From assembly GCA_932521035.1 (NCBI GenBank), contig OW051492.1, positions 1,798,001 to 1,862,000 of the forward strand: 64,000 nucleotides of DNA, read 5' to 3'. A model generated the notes under the pieces. That model saw nothing but the letters and a program-made list of their open reading frames with translations, was not told where the DNA came from and did not search any database. Shown one piece after another: positions 11,152-22,534 of the stretch (position 1 is the first letter of the stretch; each line of letters starts with the position of its first letter). Both the position numbers and the translations under genes were made by a program. This DNA is from Oscheius dolichura. Its lineage: Eukaryota; Nematoda; Chromadorea; Rhabditida; Rhabditidae.

Positions 11152-13087
11152 CCTGACCCCATTTCTCTCTATGCAATACTCCCTCCCCCTTCTCAATACA
11201 GAAATGTGCCTAATGAGCTAAAAACGTGTCGTATTCTCCGTTGAGTTTATTGTTATTATTAATATATACATTAACTGTATTATTTTTATTGTTATATATT
11301 AATATTGAGAAAATATCATAAATAGTTATATTACATTGATTACAAAGAGTGTCTGCTTCTCCAACAGGGCGGCTCAATACTCGTTGGGATTTTGGCCTTC
11401 TCTTTCCCTTTCCCGATTATTTTAATGGTTCTTTGGGAAAACGACCATTTATAAACCCCTGATATTTATATTTAAAAGCCAAAATACACGATGACTACCT
11501 ACCGTAGCCCGTTGAATGTTGATTGTTGTTCAATTGAAGCCGAGAAAGGCGAAAGGCTGGGAGAAGCTGGGCTATCCGCCTCCTGGGGTCCCTTCGTCCT
11601 TTCCGAGGATTATTTGACTTCTCCTTCTCTATTCCCTGGTACAAAAAAGGCCAAAATAGTGTCCTTTAGAAGGGAATGTTATGGTTTACGGGGTTGATTC
11701 ATTCCTTCCGCCGGCAAGCAACATCGCACCGTCTTCTCTTCTCTCACTCCCACTGTATTCTGTCCTTCTCCCTTCTTTCTTTCCCATCCTGCTCTTTTCC
11801 TTTAATAAGTATTGTCTTTTCAGCTCCATAAATGAGTTTATTACTTCTAATTACTGTAAATTATACTGGACAAGGCTATTCTCCCCTCTTACCTGCAGCT
11901 AGAAGAAGATAATTTCATCGTCTTCTTGGTCCAAACGAAGTATATCAAATGAGAGTGTTTTAGGGATTTCTCTTCTTTCTCCCCCGATATATTCCTATTT
12001 GTTTACGTCTATCCAATTGTTCCCCCCTTTCCCATGCACATCATATTGAGTTAGTCATATTCCGCCTCCCTGTCCGCGGTCCATAAAAGGGATCCCCGGG
12101 ACGACTCAGGGGCTTCTTTACCATATACGATTCTCTCCCCTGTCAATATCATTATTTTCTCCTTTTCTCTAATAAACCTCTATTTCCCTTCGTCTTCTTC
12201 TTCACGACACGAAGCTTCAAAGAACAGAGACGTAAAACCGCTAAAGTAAGCTGTTTTACATATTCTAATTACCTTCTAAAGCATCCCATTGGTGGACTGG
12301 TTCCTGACGAGCAAGCTAGTGGATTTTCGGATTTGTAACCGAAGATGAAAGAAGGCACAATCATGCATAGAGACGTTAAGCACATGGCACCGGAGGTCAT
12401 CCGATCTGGAGGAGAACGAGATACGATACCGATCTATAGTCATTTGGGGGAGACGGCCTACTGGAGGTGGGTAGTCCCCTATTGAATAAAGAAGGAGGTT
12501 GTTAGGGGTATGGATGGAGAGGAGCAATCCTGTGGAAAGTTGGGAACGGTACTAGCCAGGCTATAGAAAAGACGACGCGCCTGGAAGATCTCATCGAAGG
12601 GTAGGAACCCCTACTGACTGTAGAATGAGAAGGTTTTCAGATGGAGGAATGAGTGAGCACAGACACTTTGGAAAATAGCTAAATTCATCGAAAAACTGCC
12701 CGAGGCGGGTTCCAGATACTGGGGCTCGGTTACGGTCGAATTATAGATCAACAGACAGACGGCTTTCATCTCCTGAAAGAGGGTGTCAACACAGATGGCT
12801 GGCCCTCTTCTTGTTAATTACAGTACTCTTTAGGGACTGCTATTCTCCACTTCCAGCCTTCCGGACAATTAAAATGGCATCTCTCAAGGCAGTTGATCAC
12901 CTGAAGGCAGTTGATCATCTGGAACCCTATTCAATAGTCTGGAATACTTCAAATAAAAAAAGAAAGAACCGGCGACCATCACTCTATCAACCGATAAATT
13001 GCTCTTTTCTCTAACTATTTCCGCCTTTCTAATAAATTTATTGTAATAAAGATTCGTCCTACATTTGCCACGGGACATTTACAATTG
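11152..13087. other. gene-poor intergenic region
   Basis: The region is A/T- and pyrimidine-rich, with only short open frames lacking coding character or flanking splice signals. An 18-bp direct duplication (AAGGCAGTTGATCA with a few following bases) occurs at about 12887-12920. No gene is supported. Confidence 0.4.
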
Positions 13088-13165
13088 TTATAGTCCATTT
13101 CCAACGGATATTCTACGGATTCAAATTTGCGACTCGTCTCCGCTACGAGACTGGTCGGCCAAGGC
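13088..13165. repeat. family B repeat (solo or truncated copy)
   Basis: This stretch starts near 13090 with ATAGTCCATTTCCAACGGAT and continues through CTACGGATTCAAATT to CGCTACGAGAC. The same words, with few changes, form the left arm of the complete foldback at 63258-63390. It lies directly beside a family A copy. Confidence 0.6.
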
Positions 13166-13300
13166 TCGGCTGGAATCCGATCCCCTCCACTCGTAAAGTA
13201 TCGGCAGCATTCTCATCTTTATTCGTAAAAAACGTACCTCCTTTATATATTTGTCTTGCCGAGACTTTACGAGTGGAGGGGATCGGACTATCGAAGACCG
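13160..13300. repeat. family A foldback repeat, long-arm form
   Basis: An extended hairpin. The left arm runs from GGCTCGGC through GATCCCCTCCACTCGTAAAG to TCGGCAG. The right arm runs from TGCCGAGACTTTACGAGTGG through GGATCGGACT to CCGAGCC. The A/T-rich loop contains CTCATCTTTATTC, shared with the copies at 26697-26855 (opposite orientation) and 61905-62045. Confidence 0.8.
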
Positions 13301-13662
13301 AGCCGCCGTATCCGTGCCCCATCTCACCCCCTTCCTGCCTTGCCATAGAGCAGAGAATTCAAAAGCGAAAAATGTCTGCTATTGTCATCTTTTCCCCCTG
13401 CTTTTTCCCTGTGATAATGCTGTATTTTTAGCCTGTTAATCGATTGGTAGAGAGAGGGGAAAGCGTCGCGTTTCGCTCGCTCTCTCGACGCTGTCCTCCA
13501 CATGTCGCTTTTGCATAAGTTTCGACCCATCATTCACGGAGCTTGTAAAAGTCGCTCGTCACTTTCAATTTTCTCTCTTCGACGGTTTATTTCATTTGCG
13601 TTGCGGTGATCAATTTTTGACTTTTCAGGGTACTTTCATCGTCTACAGTGAATCTTCCCGAA

Positions 13663-14778
13663 ATGAGTGGTAAAGTCGATAAGAATCTCTATATTCTGCC
13701 TAATGACACCCCCGTCTGTCTGCTGGATTGTGGAGAAGCTTTTAAAGGTAAGGAAAATACCAGAAACATGCTCCAATAGCAATTCGCGCTGCCTGTAAAC
13801 CCGCTCCAATACAACTGCTTTCAAAACCGCTGCTTCTTTCATTTTTTCACTATATCTAATTATTTTTTCTATTTTTCATTATTTTCTAGGTGCTCCACAC
13901 TGTAGATATCATAAAAATAGGAAAAAAAAACCATAAAAATTGATGAAAAGCCTGATTTGAATGGGGTTTAGAATGGAGCGCGCTTACAGCGGGCGGTTTT
14001 AGACCACGGGACTCTTTTTGAGGTTTACGGTAACTATTTAAAACTTATTATAATTAAAATAATGTTCCCCTTTCAGCTTTAACAAATGTCGAGAAGAAAT
14101 ATGCCCATCATTTGACCCAGGCCTCGTATTACGGAGCCTTGGCCGTCTTCCTCCAGGTCTCCCCCGAATCGGCTGCCATCTTCTCGACTTTCTATCGTCT
14201 CTTCAAATCTGAAGACATTAACGAACTCAAAAGTACGGATTACAGATTATTTTAACCAGAGACCCTTTTTCCAGAAAAGGCTCTTTCCGTCGGCTTTTCC
14301 GAATCAGAATGGACCACCCTGCTGGTCTACGTAGCCGGTTTCTATAACAACAGCGGGAATTATAAGGGATTCGGTGATTCGAAGATCATCCCCGGGGTGG
14401 AGGTGGCCAAGATCACAGAGCTCTTGGAGCAGAGCAAGGCGGCTAACAAATACCCGACATTCTTGAAGACATGGGCAGCTGTGGAGAAGAGGGTCGACAG
14501 CCTGGAGGACAAACAACTACAGCTGGGATTTGCTGACAAGGGGGTCACGACATATCACAGCGAGAACATCACGGCGGAGGATGCTGCCTTCGTCGCTGGA
14601 TTCCTCAAGGTAAGACTTCGCTTTCTTTTATTTCATCCTGGGGTTCCCTCCTCTTGGGAGGACAAGTCCATCCTCCCGTCGTCCTCCTCCTTCTTTCATT
14701 TTCCGTCGCTTTTGGAAAGACAGGCCCATCCTCCCGTTGTCCTTCTTCGTTGGCCGTCCTTCTGCCGTTTTCCTTCGC

Positions 14779-14809
<31 letters not shown>

Positions 14810-17608
14810 CAAGTCCTTCCTCCGGCCGTCCTCCTCTTTCATTGGCAGGCCTTCTGTCATTTCCCGTCGCTTTGAGGGGACAGTTCCATTCTCCCGTCGT
14901 CCTCCTCCCTTATTCGCCGTTTTTTTCAGAAAGAGAACTTTGAAACGTGGAATACCCGCTTAACGAAGGACTTCAGCCAGGATAAGAATGGCAAAACCGT
15001 CTATCGGGTACTACTAGCCAGCACTGAAAAAGGTAGGAAACCGATGAATTTTATTTTATTTAAAAAAACCATTCCAGGAATTGTAAAAGAATACGAATAT
15101 GAAGGAGCTACAATCATCATTGAGAAGGGAGACTACTCGCCCATAATGGCGCGGCTTGTCAGCCACTTGAAGGAGGTCAGATCACCCGGACGGGATCTCC
15201 TAATACTGTATTTTATAGGCTGTCCCGGTGTCAGCTAATGACAATCAGAAGCAGATGGTGGAGAAGTACATCCAGCACTTTACCAGCGGGAATATCAACG
15301 ACCACAAGGATGGCTCCCGTTTCTGGATCAAGGATGTCGGCCCGACGGTGGAGAGCTATATTGGATTTATTGAGAACTACAGGGATCCAGCCGGGACTAG
15401 GAGTGAATTCGAAGGTACTGAGACATTAAATTGAAAGGATTTTATTGGGAGTCGCCACCTTCCCGGGTCATTGGAGGAGGAGCAATTGAGCGCCACCTCG
15501 ATTTTGGGTGCGCCACTTCAAACTGCTATATCTCGGCCATTTTTGGATCATTTTTGGAGATTTAAAAACCAATTTGTAGAGCTTTTCAAGACGTATCTTA
15601 TAGTTAAAGAGACAGCAGCGATTAATTTAAGAAAAATATAGAAAATTGGCCCAAATCGCGCGCGCCTGCGCGTTGCCCTTGTATGATCCCTGTCGCTCCT
15701 CCCCTGTCCCTCCAACCCCCAGAGCTCCCTTTAAATAAATTGAAATAATTATTTTACAGGATTTGTCTCATGTGTCAACAAGGAAACCTCCAAGAAGTTC
15801 CAAAAACTCGTGGAAAATGCCGAGAAGATCCTCCCCCGTCTGCCTTGGGGCACCGCCTACGAGAAGGACAAATTCCTCAAGCCGGACTTCACTGCCCTCG
15901 ATGTGATAGCCTTCGGCAGCAGCGGCATCCCGGCCGGAATTAATATTCCCAATTGTAAGTCTATATTAAAGGAAGGTATTAAAGAAAAATATTGTTTAGA
16001 TGACGATATCCGGCAGAATGAAGGATTCAAGAATGTCTCCCTGGGTAATGTCATCTCGGCGACGCCGAAGCAGAAAATGAACTTTTTGAGCGAGGAAGAT
16101 GAAGTTAGTTTAATGTTTAACCTGTTAGGGAGATCCAAATAGACCACATTAGGGCAAAAATACTAAAAATCGGCAGATTCAGTCACCGGGAGAGACTGGA
16201 AGCCGTTCAGAGGCAGGCCTTGAATCCCCTGGTAGAGATTGGCCCATTTCATCGATTCTAGATACTGTAGATCCTGCTACAAAGGGGTCTGGGACGATCC
16301 TATACTGTCCTATAGAAATGTATTACTGTATTTCGTTTCAGGACCTGATGTTCAAGTACTACAAGGAATCCTTCGAGGTCCAAGTCGGCCTCCACGAGCT
16401 GCTCGGTCATGGAAGTGGCAAACTCTTCCAGCGAAATAAAGACGGCACCTTCAATTTCGACAAGAATACCACCGATCTGATTACCGGAAAAGCGGTGGAG
16501 AAGTGGTACGAACCGGGTGAGACGTGGGGCTCCAAGTTTGGGCAGCTCTCCTCCGCCTATGAAGAATGCCGCGCCGAAGGAGTCGGCTACGTTCTCAGCT
16601 GTGATGCTGATATTCTAGAGTAAGGGAATTATCATCGCTATTAAATGAAATAATTTATAGAATCTTTGGTTTTACGGGTGAACTGGCAGAGAAGGTCAAA
16701 TACGTCAATTGGCTCAATGAAATCCGCGCCGGACTGCTGGCATTGGAATTTTATAACGCTGAACAGAAGAAATGGGGACAGGTGGGTCTTTTTATTTTTA
16801 TAGAAACTGGCAGACGGGTCCTGAAACGATAAGAAACGGTTCCTTTCTTTGTTAAAAGAGCACAGTCGGTTCAGGACCCGGCCATTACCGTATTTCATTA
16901 CTGGCTACAAGCCGGAATTCCGGGAAGCGCAATTTTGAATTTCGGGACAAAACATTTAGTTGAAGGATACGGTAGCCTCCTTTAAAAGAATACGATATAG
17001 CTCTAATTCTGCCTCTTTCCAGGCCCATTGCTATGCCCGCTGGGTCCTGACCCAAGTCTGCCTCGAGGCTGGCCACGGCTTCATTACCATTGAAGACCGT
17101 ATGGGAGACGACGGCAAGCCGGACCTGATGTTCAAGTTGGATCAGAAGAAAATCGACGCTGTCGGAAAGCCAGCCGTCACTGCTTTCTTGGCTAAATTAC
17201 AGGTAGGTATACTGTAGGGCCGATCGCCACTCCTTCTCCATTCCTGACTAATTCCTCCACTTTTCCAGGCCTACAAATCTACCGGAGACTTCGAAGGCGG
17301 TAAAGCTCTCTTCGAATCTTATGGAAAAGTCGACGCGACTGCCCTAAAATGGCGGGAAATTTGTATCGCCCGCCGTAAGCCCCGCCGCCTCTTTGTCCAG
17401 AGCAACACCGCCATGGCCAATGGTTTGCCTCCTTACCGAATTACAGTAACCCCTGATTTTAGATGAAGTGAAACTGCTCGCCTATCCTCCCTCGGTCGAA
17501 GGTGTCATCCAGTCCTTTGTTGAACGATACAATGAGGAAAGCATCGACGAGTTGGAACAGTGCTGGAACGAGAATAAGCAGCTCTTCCCCTCGGCCTACT
17601 CTGCTTAA
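13663..17608 (+). CDS. DPP3: dipeptidyl peptidase III (zinc exopeptidase, family M49)
   Basis: Thirteen exons in full phase agreement: 13663-13747, 14077-14232, 14275-14609, 14930-15032, 15078-15175, 15219-15414, 15760-15954, 16000-16103, 16342-16619, 16661-16781, 17023-17202, 17269-17422 and 17463-17608. They encode 716 residues, close to the roughly 737 of human DPP3. The M49 zinc motif HELLGH is at about residues 442-447 and the second motif EECRAE at about 498-503, giving ligands H442, H447 and E499 and catalytic E443. DPP3 is a cytosolic enzyme that removes dipeptides from the N-terminus of short peptides. There is no signal peptide, as expected. Intron 3 carries an expanded tandem repeat with a poly-G run, and intron 1 a family C repeat. 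All key residues are present, so the gene looks functional. Confidence 0.95.
13760..14030. repeat. family C intronic repeat (GC-ended, A-rich core)
   Basis: It sits in intron 1 of the DPP3 gene. The GC-rich ends, with CGCGCT and GCGCGCTTACAG-like words, enclose an A/T core containing ACACTGTAGATATCATAAAA. Comparable ends and cores occur at 22810-23230, 50290-50760, 51300-51580, 54690-54935 and 55590-55790. Confidence 0.5.
14636..14925. repeat. degenerate tandem repeat with poly-G tract in DPP3 intron 3
   Basis: About four imperfect units of roughly 60-80 bp, each with a start like GACAAGTCCATCCTCCCGTC, a pyrimidine-rich middle and an end like TTTCCGTCGCTTT. The third boundary is interrupted by a run of T followed by more than 20 G (about 14780-14809). 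The repeat accounts for most of the 320-nt intron. Confidence 0.8.
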
Positions 17609-17745
17609 AATGGCCTTTAAAACAATGAGAGTTTTTGTGATATGACATAATGTGATTTAATTTAATTCATGAAAAATAAATATATCAAATTTGGCCTGGA
17701 AAAAAGAGGAGAGGAGCCGGTGGTGGACTCGGCGCTCTTGGGTGC

Positions 17746-17769
17746 GTCGCACCCATAAAATCTCGGCAG
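17746..17769. repeat. solo family A arm (left type)
   Basis: GCACCCATAAAATCTCGGCA lies between the DPP3 gene and the mucin-like gene. No partner arm lies within 200 bp. An exactly complementary arm occurs at 18891-18912, beyond the first two exons of the mucin-like gene. Confidence 0.7.
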
Positions 17770-18094
17770 CACAAAGTGGATAAAGGCGAGCCTCGTTTAT
17801 AGCTGGCTCAGTAATAAACTAAAAAAAAGTACATTTTGGCGTATACTTCCCCAACCTTCCGGTAGGACGATGAGACAGACGGTCCTCCCTTCCTTCCCAA
17901 GTTTCCAAGGGGATCGAGCCACGTCTCCGCCCTTGAAATAGTCCTCCGTATTATGCTTTTTTCTTTCTTTTTAATCCCCCCTTTCCCTTCGAATTAGTCC
18001 CCGCCTGATTAACCTGAATGAACACGGAACTGCAGGGGAGGAGGAGAAGCCAAGTTCACGGTCGCCATGGCTCCCCGCCTGAGAACAGTTAGTC

Positions 18095-21000
18095 ATGCTC
18101 CTGTTGGCCGGCCTGCTGTTTTCCATCGTCCGGGCACAGTGGTCCCAATGTCCCGACGTTACTGTACCTCCTAGTGAACTAGGTAGGAGGCAGCTAAAGT
18201 GATCAAGTATGTCTTTCCAGATACTGTATCCGTCTGGACGGATGGAGTCGTCTCCCGGCTGGGAATAGCCAAGCCGACGGAGACGTCGACTGCCTCCTCG
18301 GTTACGGCCAGCACTGCTTCAGTGGCTAAATGTTCAGCTGATTGTTCTTTTCCCCTCTCGACATACGTAACAACAGGTACGTTTTTAACTACAGTACAGA
18401 ACGGGAGAGCCGGGGTCGGTAGAAGGAGAAAGAGTGGTTCTTCCTCATCTAAAAATTGTTCATGGGGAGGGCTCGCCACCCTTTCTCCCTGGACAGTACT
18501 CTCTCCATGACCACTGGATAGATAATTGAACGATAAAAAAGGCTACACCTACTATCAAAACCCGTCCTGTAGGCAGGCCGGCTATCTTCCTACCCCCGGT
18601 TGGGATCTGTTCAGTAACAGTCGCCATCCTCCTTCACAATCCAGCCCGAAAAGATTTGAATCTCCCCTAATTTTTCGACCAGAGCCATTGGCTTCGCTTC
18701 GTACATTTTTGCGTCAATTAATTTATTAGAATAGGATCTCTCTTATTTGCTACATGAGGTGGCGGAAAAGGGATCGAAAAACACAACTGGGCGGAACGGA
18801 AAACAACAGAATCGAATTCCAGGGGGATCAGAAATCAGTTTCGTAGAGAGGAGAACATTCTAGACATTAAAAAATGGGAGAAAATAATCAAGTGCCGAGA
18901 TTTTATGGGTGCCAGAGACGGCTAACGGATTCGGAGCTCTAGAACCCCTTGGACTATCAGAATAATTTCCTATTTCCAGTCGGGACCCAGAGTTCCTTCC
19001 TCCTCATCCAAGAGCCGTTGTCCTTCCTCGTTCCCGGCTATTTTACCCGTTTTCCCACCAACGAGACTCTCCGCTGTGTCGCCTACCAGGGATCTTGTGG
19101 TGCTACCGTACCCCTCTACCGCCATTACCGGATAACGGCCTTTGGTGTCCGTGAGTCTTTTTTCAATTAATTAGATCCGAATTCCCCGTTCAGAACACGC
19201 CTATTCTTTCTCCCCGGACATTAGTTATCAAGATTTCATAATGGAGGGCAATCCTGTTTGCTATTTTTGGCCTTCCGGAATTGGTAAGCCGTTTTATTCT
19301 CTGTGAATGGGACTAATTCATTTTTCAGCTGCTGATCCATCTGGAGAGAATGTACCCAATATTCCGGAGAGCGATCTGGTAGTCCTGCACTACTTTGACA
19401 ACCAGGCAATAGGTTTGTTCGGGGGAGGAGACATGGCGCCATTGTACCACAGCTCTTGACCTTCCCCAGATCTTTAGCCCCGGGTTACCAGGGATAAAAC
19501 CATCCACACTGGATTCGCACTGTCCTGTTCTCCAAAAAGGCTCAAATTTTCAAAAACAGATAATTATTCTAACCTTCTGGGATATTTAGAGGAGGAACTG
19601 TTCTAATTTAGAGGAGTGGCAGGGGGCGGCGGCGGAAAACGGGCTGGGGAACTTTTTGAGTTGAGGCACCCTGGACGAAAGCTATACCATTGGAAAGAGC
19701 AGCAAATACTGTACTGAAAAATGATATTCTTAGCTACAGTACTCTTCCTACTGAGCGACATGAGCCGTCGGAAGGACGCGACCCTCCTTCTCCGTAGTCA
19801 AACTTGGCTGAAAGCCTTTTTTGCTAGAAAATCTCACTTTCTTGGAGACTTTCATCCCTTCCCTTCATTTTAATTTTAGGATCCCTTCGAGACCACTATG
19901 CCACCACTCTGACTACCGTTCCCGGCTACACAGAACTCTCCCCCCTGGGTAAAGTCGCCTCTAATCTCAGCAGCCAGTGTGATGAGATGATAGCCCTCGT
20001 AGAACTGGTTGATAATCAAACAGGACCATTTTGTAAGTTCTTATTCTTTTTTAAATTCTTTTATCATATTTTTAGCCAGACTAGACCACAAAGTAATAGT
20101 GGAAAGTCAAGAATCGAACCGGCTCTTTGAACAGTACACACCAACGTCGGAGAAGTTCTATTGCGTGTCTCGGCCCGTCTGCGGGGCCACTCGGCCTCTT
20201 TGGAAGATGTATGACTATATTAATTTGGGTGGGTAGTTATTTTAATTATACCGTAAGACATTGATTTTGACTGTTAGGGCGCTAAAGGGAGCCTCCCCAG
20301 TAAAATTCGCGCCTACATGCACTGCCGAGATTGTACGGGTGCGGAAAAGATCATCCAGCCAACCGTAACCTCAAAAACGTCCCTTATCTTGGAATTAGGG
20401 CTCCATTCCGGGTTCTAGCCATGTTTAACCCTCTAGCTCACTTCTAACCATTGTCTTACGGCATTTTCAGCCATAAAATGGTTCATTTCAGACAGTGTCC
20501 TGTCCCTCACCCCGTCCTCCACCCTCAGCGAATATCTCTACCCAAATGCCCCTCTCTGCTACATCTGGGCCTTGGATTACAACCCCAATGGAGATCTGTC
20601 CACCAATTCGACCATAACGCAGGATATTATTGATGCCCAAGAGGGGGATCCTTCCCTATCGACTACTGACAGTAATCTCCTCTCGTCTACCCTGATTCCT
20701 GGAGAGGAGACTACAGTAGGATCGACTGAGCCGGCAATGGACGGCAGTTCCCCTCCTGGCGAGAGTTCCTCAACTTTGGAAGAAGAAATTGGATCGAGCA
20801 CTCTTCCGGGAGAATCTACCGTACTTCTGGTTGAGGAGACAACGTCTCTTCCCTTCGAGACCTCTCCCCTGATGGAAGAAATCATCTCCACGACTATTTT
20901 CAACGAAGAGACGACACAATTCCCATCAGAAAGCTCAACACTGGCGCCGGTGGGAACGGAATCATTTGACAGCGTGGGAACAACACTGGAAGGGACAACA

Positions 21001-22357
21001 ACCAGCATTTTTGATTTGGAGACGTGGGAGACAACAATAGGAACAGGGGCCACCGAGATTATGGGATCGACGACTTTTAATCCGCCGACTAGCTGGCCCA
21101 CGACGGCGGGAGACACTCTGGCTCCTGAGGGAACAACTCTGCTTTTTCTAGAGACGACAGAGCCTGGAATAACTTCTCCTTCTCTGGAAATAACTACTGT
21201 AGTCGATTGGGAGACCACAGTACCCCTGGGATCAACGGTACCCGGTGAGGATGCTGTCTCCTCCGGTTTGGAAGCGACTACAGTAGGAATTGTGACTACC
21301 GAGGAGATGACGCTGTCAACTGGAGGAGCAGTAGAAACAGAAGGTCCCAGCACGATGGGGGAACTCCAAACAACGAGTACTATTCCACCCAGGACCACAG
21401 AAGGATCTCCATTTATCATACCCCAACTGGGAAGAACTACACTACAAGTTGGGAGTACTGTAGCGACTGGTTCTACAGTACCACAGGAGAATACCCCAGG
21501 GATAGAATCTACCGGATCCCCAACAATCCCTCCAGGACCCGTGGCTACCCAAATGACGTGGGAGAGTCTCTTCTCGTCGATGACGACTCCAATCAGAGAT
21601 CTCGCCACTCCGGCAGCGGATGTGACCAGTATCCCGACGGAAATGGCTACCACCCGGGCTCAGGTAGAGGGTACTGTAGCTGTTAGTCCTACTGAAGGTC
21701 CCGCAACGACTGCTGGATTGCCATTTATTAATATTACCGAATTGACATGGACAACGGGAGCTGTGGAGGTGGCTACGGCAGCCACTATTCCACCGGGAAC
21801 TCTTCCTGCTCATGATCCTTCGGGAACAACTCCTCCAAGTTCTGAGATTACTGTAATTCCTGTTGTAACGCCATCGGTCGGCCTTCCATTGACCACTCTC
21901 GCTGATAGTTTGGTATTTACCGTAACCCGGCCTGGAGGAGATGTGACAACAACTAGTGGAAATCCTGGAGGAGAGATTACTGTAACTTCAGGTAAGACGC
22001 CTGCCCCCCACCGGGCTATCCAAAAATTAGCACCACCGCCTTACCCAGGTTCGGTGCAGAACAGCACAGATTTCTTGGACATTACGTCGCTGTCAAATTG
22101 ACGAGATCGCAAGGCACGCCGGCGGGCTGCCGAGATTTTACGGGTGCAGGCGCCGTGCGATTCATCTCGGCCGTGTTTCTCTTTTCCCTCCTTTTTTAAT
22201 CGAAAAAAGAGGACAACTTTTAGAAGTGGTTACTGTAACTGGTCCGGCTGCTCCTGTCCACGATGTGACAGAGAGGGTAGTCAATTTGGAGGATATCCTA
22301 ACGACCACGGCTCTGCCAACCCGCGACTCGACGGATCTCTTCTCCCTTAACGGCTAA
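18095..22357 (+). CDS. secreted mucin-like protein with two copies of a Cys-containing N-terminal domain
   Basis: Nine exons: 18095-18182, 18221-18376, 18980-19150, 19194-19283, 19329-19412, 19880-20032, 20076-20228, 20492-21991 and 22224-22357, giving 842 residues. Every intron is in phase 1. Exon 1 is a signal peptide (MLLLAGLLFSIVRA). Two similar units follow: one with CVAYQGSCGATVPLYRHY and CYFWPSG (exons 3-5), the other with CVSRPVCGATRPLWKMY and CYIWALDY (exons 7-8). From about 20640 exon 8 encodes some 450 residues rich in Thr, Ser, Pro, Gly and Glu with TTxxxETT-like repeats, a probable O-glycosylated mucin region. No membrane segment or GPI-type tail is seen, so it is likely secreted. 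The domain family is not recognised. Solo family A arms lie in introns 2, 7 and 8. Confidence 0.75.
18891..18912. repeat. solo family A arm (right type) in intron 2 of the mucin-like gene
   Basis: TGCCGAGATTTTATGGGTGC is the exact reverse complement of the arm at 17746-17769, 1.16 kb away. The interval contains the promoter and exons 1-2 of the mucin-like gene. Confidence 0.7.
20321..20343. repeat. solo family A arm in intron 7 of the mucin-like gene
   Basis: CTGCCGAGATTGTACGGGTG is present without a clear left partner. A weak left half (AGTAAAATTCG) may remain about 25 bp upstream. Confidence 0.6.
22127..22148. repeat. solo family A arm in intron 8 of the mucin-like gene
   Basis: CTGCCGAGATTTTACGGGTG is present and matches the family consensus. 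No left arm is found within the intron. Confidence 0.65.
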
Positions 22358-22534
22358 TCCTCTCCATTTCCTGGATTTCTCTAGTTCCCCGTCTAGTTTC
22401 CCCCGCGTTGGTTAATAAATAACCTTCTCGTTGTGTTTTTCTTTAAAAGGAAATCCGGGATATCGTGATAATCGGGGTCATCTGTCAACCAGCCGGCTAG
22501 GCGCACTTTCACTCCTCTCTCCCCCCAGCTGGCA
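22358..22534 (+). promoter_or_regulatory. intercistronic region with AATAAA and downstream splice acceptor
   Basis: Between the stop of the mucin-like gene and the next ATG on the same strand are 177 bp. AATAAA lies at about 22414-22419, and a pyrimidine tract ending CCCCCCAG (about 22521-22528) precedes the ATG at 22535 by 6 bp. This is the layout of a nematode operon junction. Confidence 0.4.

Noticed and set aside
20577-21653. Long antisense open frame of 358 codons opposite the mucin-like exon
   Set aside because: It is the mirror of a Thr/Ser-repeat coding exon; the Val/Ser-rich composition is what the complement of Thr/Ser/Glu codons gives, and it lacks splice context.
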